From Pseudanabaena sp. Salubria-1 (lineage in GTDB: Bacteria > Cyanobacteriota > Cyanobacteriia > Pseudanabaenales > Pseudanabaenaceae), in contig JALQCR010000050.1 in the NCBI GenBank assembly GCA_023336205.1, positions 1-43,510 on the forward strand: a stretch of DNA of 43,510 nt, in the 5' to 3' direction. Under the pieces are notes generated by a model that was not told where the DNA came from, did no database searches, and was given only the letters and a program-made list of their open reading frames with translations. How positions within the stretch are numbered: position 1 is the first letter of the stretch; each line of letters starts with the position of its first letter. The translations under genes were made by a program, and so were the position numbers. Of this stretch, positions 8,340 to 16,620 are shown piece by piece.

Positions 8340-8506
8340 AATCAGTTTTTTGAAAGCCAGCCGTAGTCGGGCTTTCAAAAAACTGATTTAGTTGTTTCCA
8401 GCACCTTTGGCGCTGGAAACAACTAAATCAGTTTTTCAATAAAAATTGCTATCAAAACCCAAATAATAACGGTAGCGCTTAGCGCTACCGTTATTATTTG
8501 GGTTTT
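8340..8506. repeat. Cluster of three long hairpins, two mutually exclusive
   Basis: Hairpin A 8340-8388 (arms AATCAGTTTTTTGAAAGCC), hairpin B 8384-8430 (arms TGATTTAGTTGTTTCCAGC) and hairpin C 8454-8506 (arms AAAACCCAAATAATAACG, core GGTAGCGCTTAGCGCTACC). A and B share the AAAACTGATTTA strand, so only one can form at a time. The cluster fills most of the gap between the FHA-cyclase start and the IS1 element. Confidence 0.75.
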
Positions 8507-8528
8507 GGTAGCGATAATCGGTAGTGTT

Positions 8529-8936
8529 TCAGATTTGTTGGAAGGCATGATGGGATTGGATAGAAAATTCGTATCTATTGATAAATAGCCCAATGACAAT
8601 ATCGTGCATCAAAATAGATTTAGAAAAGCAAATAGTCTTTCTGGCTAAACGCTTAATCCGCGTTCGCAAAGTTAAATGCTTACGTTCAATTCTTTGAGTA
8701 TTTTTCTTGCCTATAAGATGAGTGTCAGGGTCAAGAATTCTCTCATATGCTCCCCAAGCATCCGTAAAAAATCGCTTGATGCCAAATGGTTTAAGGAGAT
8801 TAACCAGTTTAACTAAGGCTTGATCTTGATGGGGTGCTAATACATAAGCTAAAACTACTCCACTTGCATGATCAATGGCGTGCCATAACCATCTTTGCTG
8901 TTTTTTACGGGCAACAAAACTCCACATCTCATCCAT
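8529..8936 (-). CDS. insB: IS1-family InsB (DDE catalytic part)
   Basis: Catalytic half of the transposase. The first ATG gives 135 aa from MDEMWSFVARKK, but the open frame runs back without a stop to the A8 tract at 9031-9038, encoding KKKQEDIETVNYPLLEQLD before that ATG. It should therefore be made mainly as an InsA-B fusion of about 255 aa. The DDE residues lie in DEMW, FTDAWGAY and TQRIERKHLTLR. It ends 9 bp inside the terminal repeat. Confidence 0.88.
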   Translation of the reverse strand: MDEMWSFVARKKQQRWLWHAIDHASGVVLAYVLAPHQDQALVKLVNLLKPFGIKRFFTDAWGAYERILDPDTHLIGKKNTQRIERKHLTLRTRIKRLARKTICFSKSILMHDIVIGLFINRYEFSIQSHHAFQQI

Positions 8937-9016
8937 CTCTGCGGATTCAACTTGATACAGATCGACATCTACTGTCTCTACATCCAGTTGCTCTAGTAAT
9001 GGATAGTTGACAGTTT

Positions 9017-9295
9017 CTATATCTTCCTGCTTTTTTTTAATTCGTTGATCACTGTGGTGGGACTGATACCTAATACTCTACCTGTATCTCTGATACCACT
9101 GCCATTGATTGCCATCTCTGTGATTTGTTGTTTTACTGTTGCTAGATGACCTTTGTAGGTGTAATCGAGGATAAAAGTCTTGCGGGTACAGTTTTCGTTA
9201 CGACAAATGTATCTTTTTTTGCCTGTAGCACTTTGTCCATGTCTATGAATATCTACTCCTCCACAGGTTGGACATTCAACTGCTTCTAATACCAT
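9017..9295 (-). CDS. insA: IS1-family InsA protein
   Basis: 92-aa upstream frame of the IS1-type element. It has a zinc ribbon (CPTCGG near residue 8, then YICRNENC) and an HTH-like segment (GSGIRDTGRVLGISPTTVI). In IS1, InsA binds the terminal repeats and represses transposition; full transposase arises by -1 slippage into InsB. The slip site here is an A8 tract (minus strand, 9031-9038) inside the codons for KK just before the InsA stop, close to the A6C site of IS1. Confidence 0.88.
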   Translation of the reverse strand: MVLEAVECPTCGGVDIHRHGQSATGKKRYICRNENCTRKTFILDYTYKGHLATVKQQITEMAINGSGIRDTGRVLGISPTTVINELKKSRKI

Positions 9296-9457
9296 GCTTT
9301 TTTCTTGGTCTATTGCAAATTTCAGTCTTTTATCTTACAACAAATCTGAAACACTACCCGATAATCTTGTGGCAATGATGCTGAGGGGTGATGCAAAATA
9401 AACGCTAATACCATAACTTATTTATAAGTACCTCGGCATAATTCAAAAAATAGAGTC

Positions 9458-9496
9458 AAGATCTATACTGCTCGCTATGCGAGCAGTATAGATCTT
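9458..9496. terminator. Perfect 18-bp-stem hairpin upstream of the HlyD-type gene
   Basis: Arms AAGATCTATACTGCTCGC and complement with a 3-nt loop. It lies 70 bp before the membrane-fusion gene and may isolate that gene from transcription reading in from IS1. Confidence 0.7.
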
Positions 9497-9564
9497 TGGG
9501 ATTCTGCCCAGCTGCTTATAAAATTAATTTCTCATATTGTCAGCTTTGATCAAGCTTAATCTCG

Positions 9565-10899
9565 ATGCAAACTACTGTTACCCCAAAACAAGAAAATAAT
9601 AAACTCAAAAGTCTTTGGAAAAAGCCTTGGTTAGTCGTAGTTTTAATCGTTGTTCTGCTAGGTGGTGGATTTATTGTCTTTCGCGCCTTAGCTAGTAGAG
9701 ATCAAAGCTCAACTACAGTTAATGATAAAACTGAACAAGTTGAATCAAAGTCTCTAGCGATCAAAATTAAATCTAGTGGCTCTGTTGTCCCGATTGAAAC
9801 CGTGAATCTCAGTCCGAAGCAAGCTGGAAAACTAATTGAGCTATTAGTTGAGCAAGGGGCAAGAGTAAATCGGGGGCAGGTGATTGCCAGAATGGACAAT
9901 GCTAACTTGCTACCGCAACTTTATCAAGCTCAAGCTAGTGCCGCTGCCAGTGAGGCTAATTTAGTCAAATTACGCAATGGTAGTCGTCCTGAAGATATTG
10001 CGGCGGCTCAGGCTAGGGTAGAAGCTGCTCGTGGTCGTTTAGATGCCGCCCGATCGCGTTTAGCCTTAACCAATATGAAAACGAATCGCTTTCGGAGCTT
10101 ACAAACTGAGGGCGCAATTTCTAGCGATCGCTTTGATGAAGTTGTAACTGATGATCGCAGCGCTCAGGCTGATTTGCAAACGGCTCAAGCTAATCTGGTT
10201 GAGGCTACTCGTCTATTAGAAGAATCACGTAATGGAAGTCGTGCTGAAGATATTGCTCAAGCGGAAGCACAACTTGCTCAAGCGATCGCAGGTATCAGAA
10301 TCATCGAAGTCCAAATCGAAGACACGATTATTCGCGCTCCGTTTGCGGGGATTATCACCCAAAAATATGCCAATGCAGGAGCCTTTGTCACGCCAACGAC
10401 GACAGCTTCGGCAAGTAATTCTTCATCATCGACTTCAATTGTGGCGATCGCGAATGGCTTAGAGATTATTGCTAAGGTTCCTGAAGTGGATATTTCCCAA
10501 ATTAAGATCGGTCAAGAAGTGGAAATTGTTGCCGATGCTTTTCCGACTGAGGTTTTTAAGGGAAAAGTCCGTTTGATAGCGCCTGAAGCAATCATTGAGC
10601 AGAATGTTACGTCATTTCAAGTGCGGGTAACTTTAGAAACTGGCAAAGACAAGTTGCAATCGGGAATGAATACGGATTTGCGCTTTATTGGTCAAAGAAT
10701 TGATAGTGCGCTGGTTGTACCGACGGTGGCGATCGTCACGCAAGAAGGCAAAACAGGTTTATTAATTGCTGATGAAAAGGGTAAGCCCCAGTTTCAACCT
10801 GTGACGATTGGTTCAACTGTAGACAATCAGACTCAAATTTTAAGCGGTGCAAAAGTAGGTGATCGCGTATTTGTGAAACAACCAGATAAAAAGCCATAA
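9565..10899 (+). CDS. HlyD/RND-type membrane fusion (periplasmic adaptor) protein
   Basis: Adaptor linking an inner-membrane transporter to an outer-membrane channel. The 444-aa product has a short cytoplasmic N-terminus, one membrane segment (about 21-43: LVVVLIVVLLGGGFIVF), a split biotinyl-lipoyl domain (KAGKLIELLVEQGARVNRGQVIA at about 90, closing at IRAPFAGIIT near 260), a coiled-coil hairpin rich in Ala, Gln and Arg with the repeated phrase NGSRPEDIA/NGSRAEDIA, and a C-terminal beta-barrel plus membrane-proximal domain. No transporter gene sits beside it here, so the partner (often MacB-type or RND) must be elsewhere. The start is ATG 9565; a strong terminator overlaps the stop. Confidence 0.88.
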   Translation: MQTTVTPKQENNKLKSLWKKPWLVVVLIVVLLGGGFIVFRALASRDQSSTTVNDKTEQVESKSLAIKIKSSGSVVPIETVNLSPKQAGKLIELLVEQGARVNRGQVIARMDNANLLPQLYQAQASAAASEANLVKLRNGSRPEDIAAAQARVEAARGRLDAARSRLALTNMKTNRFRSLQTEGAISSDRFDEVVTDDRSAQADLQTAQANLVEATRLLEESRNGSRAEDIAQAEAQLAQAIAGIRIIEVQIEDTIIRAPFAGIITQKYANAGAFVTPTTTASASNSSSSTSIVAIANGLEIIAKVPEVDISQIKIGQEVEIVADAFPTEVFKGKVRLIAPEAIIEQNVTSFQVRVTLETGKDKLQSGMNTDLRFIGQRIDSALVVPTVAIVTQEGKTGLLIADEKGKPQFQPVTIGSTVDNQTQILSGAKVGDRVFVKQPDKKP

Positions 10900-10931
10900 A
10901 AAAAGGGAGTCTCTTTGAGACTCCCTTTTTT
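10898..10931 (+). terminator. Rho-independent terminator of the adaptor gene
   Basis: Stem AAAAAAGGGAGTCTC / GAGACTCCCTTTTTT with a TTT loop, overlapping the stop codon. About 70 bp of unremarkable sequence follow before the tail of the split small gene. Confidence 0.88.
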
Positions 10932-11102
10932 GTCTAATATGTTGGGGAACAAAAGCGATCGCAAAATTTTTACATCTAGCGATCGCTTCAGTTACAATTT
11001 AGTCAAGGTCGTTAATAGCGAGGTATTGATTGGATAGGCAGTCTAGCTTCTCAACTTGTGAGGCTGGGCTATCTGGAATATGAGGTGATGAGGGTAGGTT
11101 AA

Positions 11103-12360
11103 CTGAGATCTTGCACCATTCCTGAAAGAGTTAAGTAGGAATGGGTTTGAGAATAATTTCAAACCCATGACGAGCAGCAATATCGGCACTAATTTGGAGA
11201 TACCTAAGAAGTTTCAACCAAAGGACAGAAGGAAATAAAACGGAAAGTGTCAAATCACAGGTAGCTTTCCAGTCCAAGACAGGAGGACTCGACCATTGAT
11301 CAATCCAATGGGCCAAAAGATAAGCAAGCAGAGAGAGGATAAGCCAACGATAAACACCAAGTTTTGTAGATTGCCCAAAACAATGCAAACCAAAGCGATG
11401 TTTGATGGTTTTGAAGAATCCCTCAATCGCCCAACGCTTACGACCTAACATCACCAGATAAGCACCAGAATAAGGATGAGAAGAGACAACAAAGCGTAAC
11501 TCCCGTTTACTATCAGCTCTTTTGAGCCAAAACCAAGAGATCGTCAAAGGCTGAGTTAGCCCTTCTAGCAAAATTTGTTGTCCACGTTTGCCATGACGAT
11601 AAAGTTGTTTGACTGTACGGCCATCTTGAAGTTTACGATTGTTGCGTACACCGACAACGATGCGCCAAGTCTTGGCGCGGACAGTATTGAAAAACTTCAC
11701 CGTACTAAACTCAGTATCAGCAAGGACAATCACAGTCTTGCCTTGGGTTAGTTGCTTGGGTACTGTCCCCAATAACTTACAAGCTAAGTCAGAGGGACTG
11801 GGGTATCCTTTGCCGCGCCATACTCTAAAACTCCATGGTACGCGCCACTCTCCATAGACCAGATACAGTACAACCAGATGTAGTCCTCGCTTTCCGTTTA
11901 GTATTCTCACCCATGGGTCTGGTTCGTTTTGGGTGGGATTGCTCAAATGTAAAAACTTGCCGCTTTTTTCTAGGGTAGTCAAGTCTATCAGTATCTTTAA
12001 TGGCACTTGTTTCGATGGGCGATGCTTGGCGATTTGTCCCAAAATAGCCTGCCGTGTTGACCGAATTACTGCTCTCGTTGACCAGTTATAGTGATTGAGA
12101 AATCGGCTGAGTGCACTCGCTGATTTTATCTGTGTATGTTCTGGATAAGGATGCCTTTGTGCTTCGAGAAATAGTCCTAGTATTGCATTGAGACTTGCTG
12201 TTTGATACACACTTGGCATCAAACACAGAAGACTATACACTAGCCCTTGGGCGTGCTTAACGATGCTTTCCATGCTCGTTATTTAATTTACTACTACGCC
12301 CTTTTTTTCACATTTCTGCTCTTTCTGCAACCCCTTTTCTTGAATGGTGCAAGATCTCAG
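11103..12360 (-). mobile_element. IS4-superfamily insertion sequence, intact copy
   Basis: 1258-bp element with 19-bp perfect terminal repeats (CTGAGATCTTGCACCATTC; 11103-11121 and 12342-12360) and a 4-bp target duplication TTAA (11099-11102, 12361-12364). One transposase gene fills it. A second copy with the same ends lies at 30173-32520 in the opposite orientation, interrupted by IS30. The sequences compared are identical, so transposition was recent. Confidence 0.93.
11131..12273 (-). CDS. IS4-superfamily DDE transposase
   Basis: 380-aa transposase. The DDE elements are visible as IDLTTLEKSG (first Asp, about residue 114), VIVLADTEF (second Asp, about 192) and RWAIEGFFKTIKHRFGL (Y-less variant of the YREK region with the third acidic residue, about 288). 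Ends and 4-bp duplications resemble IS701-like members, but I cannot fix the ISfinder family by eye. The start ATG lies 69 bp inside the element and the stop 28 bp inside the other end. The frame is intact, so this copy is the likely source of activity for both. Confidence 0.9.
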   Translation of the reverse strand: MESIVKHAQGLVYSLLCLMPSVYQTASLNAILGLFLEAQRHPYPEHTQIKSASALSRFLNHYNWSTRAVIRSTRQAILGQIAKHRPSKQVPLKILIDLTTLEKSGKFLHLSNPTQNEPDPWVRILNGKRGLHLVVLYLVYGEWRVPWSFRVWRGKGYPSPSDLACKLLGTVPKQLTQGKTVIVLADTEFSTVKFFNTVRAKTWRIVVGVRNNRKLQDGRTVKQLYRHGKRGQQILLEGLTQPLTISWFWLKRADSKRELRFVVSSHPYSGAYLVMLGRKRWAIEGFFKTIKHRFGLHCFGQSTKLGVYRWLILSLLAYLLAHWIDQWSSPPVLDWKATCDLTLSVLFPSVLWLKLLRYLQISADIAARHGFEIILKPIPT

Positions 12361-12622
12361 TTAATGAGGGTTACACCAATTGTCATGAGATGTGATAGCA
12401 CAAATCCGCTAATTTTGGCGATGAGCGGTAAGCGCTTCCAAGGGATTTCTAGCTCTAGGTGCAGTCCTTGCTCGTTAGCGGAGATTTCCAACTGGGTGTC
12501 GTTAATTGCTTGGTTATCTTTGTTGTTATCGATATTGTTAGCCATGTCCTTTTGTTCCTTTTGTATAATTTTTGGACTGAGACTATTGTTATGGATGTAA
12601 GAAAGGTGTCTGAGGATAATCA

Positions 12623-12766
12623 ATGCGGATAATCAGCAACTTTAGAAAAGATTTTTCAAATCCTGAAAACCATTATTTACAAAAGCTTTTGGGGGTTTGG
12701 ACAAAAAATGCGGATTTTCAGCAGTGGTTTGTTGATTTTCAGCAGGTGGAGGTGAGTTTTGGCTAA
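12623..12766 (+). CDS. Small ORF (47 aa) leading the ATPase operon
   Basis: ATG 12623 to TAA 12764-12766 encodes MRIISNFRKDFSNPENHYLQ and continues with KLLGVWTKNADFQQWF and VDFQQVEVSFG: aromatic-rich, with no membrane segment or known motif. Its last 8 bases overlap the TTG start of the ATPase gene, and the GGTGGAGGTGAG ribosome site for that gene lies within its 3' end, which suggests translational coupling. Function unknown. It could be a small regulator or partner of the ATPase, or a leader peptide. Confidence 0.55.
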   Translation: MRIISNFRKDFSNPENHYLQKLLGVWTKNADFQQWFVDFQQVEVSFG

Positions 12767-13799
12767 TTGGAGATTGAGTGATGAGGGATATAAACTTTTT
12801 AACGAACGACTAAAAGCTAACGGCTGGGATTTGCTTAACAAAACTGAATTAGCGAAACTGCTAAAAGTTTATCGCTCTAATATGGTGGCGAATCTACTTA
12901 ATAGGACTCATGAAGGACAGAAAGCTAAACTGGAATTTGTCATGATCCGTCTGGGATTGGAAGAAGATGAGGTTGAGTCAGATAGTTTTGCAAGGAAGTA
13001 TTTTCAAGAGATTAAGAATTCTCCTAAGTCTTTATCTGTCAAGAGCTTGGTGGATAGACTAGATGAGCAGATGGAGATACAGGAATTAGAACAAATTGAT
13101 GTAAAAAATCCTTTTCAGCCGCTTTATTTACCAGTTGACAAGGCGGAGCAGTTTTTTGATCGAGAAGGGGAGTTGCGGGAGATTTTTGATTTATTGAACT
13201 CTGGAAGTGGTGGTGTGAATTTGTTGGGCGATCGCCAGATGGGTAAGACTTCGATGTTAAGAAGGATTAGTCAACTTGCGGCTTCAGAGCTTAGAGACAA
13301 GTGGGAGCCGATATATCTGAGTTTGCATAACATTCACTCGGAAACAGATTTTTATCAGGCTTTTTGTGATGAGTTGGATGTGGAAAACTGCACTGGTTAT
13401 GCTTTAACTCGAATAATGAAGTCGCGGCATGTATTGTTGCTTTTGGATGAAGTAGAAAATTTACAGGGTGATGGTTTTACAAAGGCGATTCGTGATGTCT
13501 TACGGGGCTTTGTGGGTGATAGATTTCTTCGTTTAGTTGTTGCATCTTGTACGCTACTCGATCAACTTTTTCCAGATAGTAATGATAAAAAATTGACTTC
13601 ACCTTTGCATCATATTTGTCTACCAGTAACCCTCAAGCCTTGGCAGAAACCAATGGTGGAAAAATTTGTTAAGGCTAGGCTGGAGACGACTGGAATTAGC
13701 TTTAGTGAGAAGGAAATGGAAAAATTGTGGCTAGAGAGCCAAGGGCATCCACAAAAACTGATGAAATCTTGTTTTGATCTTTATCGTCAATATCGCTAA
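12759..13799 (+). CDS. HTH-like N-terminus fused to a P-loop (AAA/STAND-type) ATPase
   Basis: 346-aa protein. Residues 1-75 resemble the small helical domain that heads many cyanobacterial STAND/NACHT proteins (LSDEG..LF..RLKANGW, then NKTELAKLLKVYRSNMVANLLNR, then a LGL end), likely HTH-like. A linker leads to a P-loop ATPase: DREGELREIF at about 134, Walker A GDRQMGKTS at 157-165, Walker B LLLLDEVE with D230 and E231, and a C-terminal helical lid ending in SQGHPQKLMKSCF. The start is TTG 12759, because an in-frame stop lies just upstream and a good GGTGGAGGTGAG site precedes it. The next gene starts 5 bp after the stop. I infer a two-ATPase membrane system; its biological role is not known to me. 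Confidence 0.8.
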   Translation: MANWRLSDEGYKLFNERLKANGWDLLNKTELAKLLKVYRSNMVANLLNRTHEGQKAKLEFVMIRLGLEEDEVESDSFARKYFQEIKNSPKSLSVKSLVDRLDEQMEIQELEQIDVKNPFQPLYLPVDKAEQFFDREGELREIFDLLNSGSGGVNLLGDRQMGKTSMLRRISQLAASELRDKWEPIYLSLHNIHSETDFYQAFCDELDVENCTGYALTRIMKSRHVLLLLDEVENLQGDGFTKAIRDVLRGFVGDRFLRLVVASCTLLDQLFPDSNDKKLTSPLHHICLPVTLKPWQKPMVEKFVKARLETTGISFSEKEMEKLWLESQGHPQKLMKSCFDLYRQYR

Positions 13800-13989
13800 A
13801 ACCTATGACCGAAGAAACATCCACAGCACAAGTCCCACTCCTTGACCTCGCGCCAAAACTCAAGCGTCCACTATCACTCCTGAATCCGCTTGATTATTTG
13901 CGACTGCTCTATTGGGTGTTCTATTTCCCTCAAGCAATTACTTGGTATGTCGAAACATATTGCGAATCTAAAACTGAGTCAAATAAATT

Positions 13990-15235
13990 GGGTCTTCTGG
14001 GTTTAAGGGGATAAGTAAATCTAATGAGAAAGACAAGCTAATAATCTAGAACGAAAATTTAAAAAATTTAAAAAACCATAAGCCTGTCGTTTAATTAATT
14101 TAATACGATTATTAAGTCCCTCCATCACACCACTAGATGTACGATTTAAAAAGTAGTTACAAATATTATCAAGATGATTACGAATGGTTTCCAAAACTGC
14201 GCCATAAACAGCTTTAGCTTTTTGAAGCCATTCTTTTAATTGTTTCTGACCCTCTTCAGGAGTTTTACAAGTCTCAAAAATACTTCTAAAGTCTTCTTTG
14301 AGATTATAAGCTAGTCGCAAGCGTTTAGAACATTTCAAGACATTTTCTAACTTCACTTTTTCTTCTTCTGTTAAGTCTACCTTGTTCTTTAGTAGAATAA
14401 ATCGACTACCTTTAATCTTGATTTTAGCTTTTTGACGCAGTTGATTTAACTCTTTGATTAGTGGCTGCATAACATGAAATCTGTCGATGACAATTTTCGC
14501 ATTTGGAAATACTTCTTTGACAACTTTGGGAAAGCCTCCCCACATATCAATGCTAACCTCCTCTACTTTTTCCCTTATCTCAATCGGTTGCTGCTTCAGG
14601 ACTTCAATGATGTCATCTTGTTTATGACTATCAATTACTTCTAGTAATGCTCCTGCGTCAATACTTGATACGACTGTCACAAAGTCTTTATGTCCTTTGC
14701 GTTTACTCACTTCATCAATACTCACTCGTTTTACTTCTTTCCAATCATCTTTTTTTTTAGAGAAAATTGGTGATTGAAAATCCCTTGTATTTGATCCCAA
14801 CTCAAATATTCATCTCGACTTACTTGCTCCACACTCGCACTTTGTACTCGTTGATAAACATACTCCTCATACCTTTGTGTGTATCGTCTTTCCCAGTCTA
14901 CAAAGGGTAACTTTTCCGTAAAATGTCTTTGACAATGTTGACAATAAAATTGGCGGCGCGGCGTATTTAAATAAACTATTTTCCCAAATACTGACAAATC
15001 TCGAATCAATATCGGTCGATTTTGTTTTAATTTTCCACCATGCGTATTACAATGCGGACAAGTAATTTCATCCTGTAAAAATCTCAACTTTAGGGTGATT
15101 TTATTTTCTTCTTCCGTAAAACTTTCAACGGTTGTGTTGGGTAAATTTAGCAACCTATCTAGATACAAGTCCATACCTGTCACCACTTATCTTTGTGCTT
15201 CATTATACATTAATCCCCTCAAACCCAGAAGAGCC
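13990..15235 (-). mobile_element. ISL3-family insertion sequence
   Basis: 1246-bp element. Imperfect terminal repeats read GGGTCTTCTGGGTTTAAGGG on the left and GGCTCTTCTGGGTTTGAGGG on the right, inward. An 8-bp duplication AATAAATT (13982-13989, 15236-15243) matches the ISL3 habit. It carries one transposase gene in two frames. Its ends are close to those of the 134-bp MITE at 35238-35371, which it may mobilise. Confidence 0.93.
14021..15174 (-). CDS. ISL3-family transposase, two frames joined at an A9 tract
   Basis: The upstream frame from ATG 15174 (MDLYLDRLLNLP) contains the N-terminal zinc finger (CPHCNTHGG, then FYCQHCQRHF) and ends just after an A9 run at 14750-14758. The downstream frame, -1 relative to it, carries the DDE domain: VSIDEVSKRKGHKDFVTVVS, IVIDRFHVMQPL (second Asp) and SSGVMEGLNNRIKLIKRQAYGF (third acidic residue). 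Joined length is about 385 aa, a normal ISL3 size. Most ISL3 transposases are single-frame, so this is either slippage-dependent expression or an indel in a homopolymer. Confidence 0.85.
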
Positions 15236-16620
15236 AATAAATTGAGTTTGCGACAACGATGGGAACTGGTGCAAAAAATTCCACTAAAAAGACAATTGGC
15301 ACTCATGGGGATATTTCTTGCCATCTTTTTTCCTGTCTTATACTCCCTGCTTTTGGAAAGTATAGGAATTCCGATGTTATGGAATGATTTGTTTGTTAAC
15401 TTATATGTTAGTTTGCTTTTTGGTTGGCTTTTTGTTGAGTTTCGTGGTGTGGCATTTGGTGTGGCATTTGGTGTAGTACTTAGTCTGACATTCACTCTGA
15501 CATTTACTACAATGAAATTATTTTTGAGTGGCATAACGTTCTTCTTGTTCCGATCTCTATTAGGTGGTGTTTTGTTGGGTGTACCAATTGGATTAGCAGT
15601 TGGTGTAACACAGGATGGATGGCGTAGTGTAATAGGTAGTGTTACTGGTTGTATAGCAACCGTTCCGATACTTGGCTTATTATTAGGAATTTGGATTAGT
15701 ATGACGGATAGCATTCCTATTGGTGTGTTGTCTAGTTTGCTGCTGGGAATAGCGTTTAGCGTTGCGTTTGTTTTAGCAATCTTTAGGATAGATAATAAGT
15801 GGGTTTCACTTAAAAGCATTCCACGAATTACACCTTTAATGATTCCTAGGATTTATCGTCAGCTTAGCATTTGGTTGGAGGCTGACTGGGAGAGAGGTCT
15901 TATGAATGCGAACCAACTCTTAAAGTATTCTTTGCAATTCGTAACTGTCAATGCCGCTATAAATAATGTACTGGGTAATACACCTAATGAGAAAATTTTT
16001 CTGCGAATTGCAACACTTACTGATCTTATAGGGGATTGGGATATTCTTTCTTTCTCGTCGGCATCTTTCTCTGCTTCTCTAAAATCTAAATTTATCGAAG
16101 GGATTTTTTGGTTACCTTACAGATCGTGGATTTCTGATCGTTGGGGGGCAAATTATAATCTTCGTTTTGAAAAGCCATATCAAACAGTTGCTGCAAGTTT
16201 CTTCTTTCTAAGGCAAGCATCAGAGACAGTAGCTACAAAAGTTGATTCATCAACGCTTTTAAAAATGAGCTACGCATATGCGGAAAAACAAGAGAACTGT
16301 TCTTTGAGCCTCAAAAATGCTGCCGAAATCCTCCAAAGATTGAGAAACATTAAATATGGAGAAGAAATATATCAGCTTGTCTGTACACTACGAGATTTTA
16401 TAGACATTAGAAGTATTGAAGATCTTCTCAAGCTAAAGCCAATCTGTTTTCCTAATTCGCCTGAGCTTCGCCCTACAACTTGGGTTTTTCTTAAGAAACT
16501 AGAATCAGTTGTTAAGGATGTTCATGTTTTAAGTCAGGCTGCATCTCGTACTGCCCGTTCTTATGCCCTCAATCGATGCTTTGGTCAAATTTCTGAGATT
16601 TTAAATGCTCTTGAAGAATT

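Larger units (their letters stand above)
8520..9358 (-). mobile_element. IS1-family insertion sequence, copy type A
   Basis: 839-bp element with 21-bp perfect terminal repeats starting GGTAGTGTTTCAGATTTG (8520-8540 and 9338-9358), flanked by an 8-bp target duplication CGATAATC (8512-8519 and 9359-9366). It carries the two overlapping reading frames of classical IS1 (InsA zinc-ribbon/HTH, InsB DDE). Ends, duplication and A8 slip site are intact, so it may be mobile. It landed in a noncoding gap beside the hairpin cluster. Confidence 0.93.
10999..12545 (-). pseudogene. Small hypothetical gene split by the IS4-type element
   Basis: The ATG at 12545 opens MANNIDNNKDNQ and the frame enters the IS at 12360, where a TGA from the terminal repeat stops it after LMTIGVTLIN. 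With the IS (11103-12360) and one copy of the TTAA duplication removed, reading continues as LPSSPHIPDSPASQVEKLD and ends at TAA 10999-11001. The restored gene is exactly 95 codons (94 aa). It has a polar N-terminus, a hydrophobic stretch (IAKISGFVLSHLMTIGVTLI, possible membrane segment) and a Pro/Ser-rich tail. Family not recognised. It is divergent from the ATPase operon that begins 78 bp away, so it may have shared that promoter region. Confidence 0.78.

Noticed and set aside
13805..14014. A 69-aa protein ending in the ISL3 terminal repeat
   Set aside because: The last eight residues come from the IS; it is the N-terminus of the membrane-ATPase gene.
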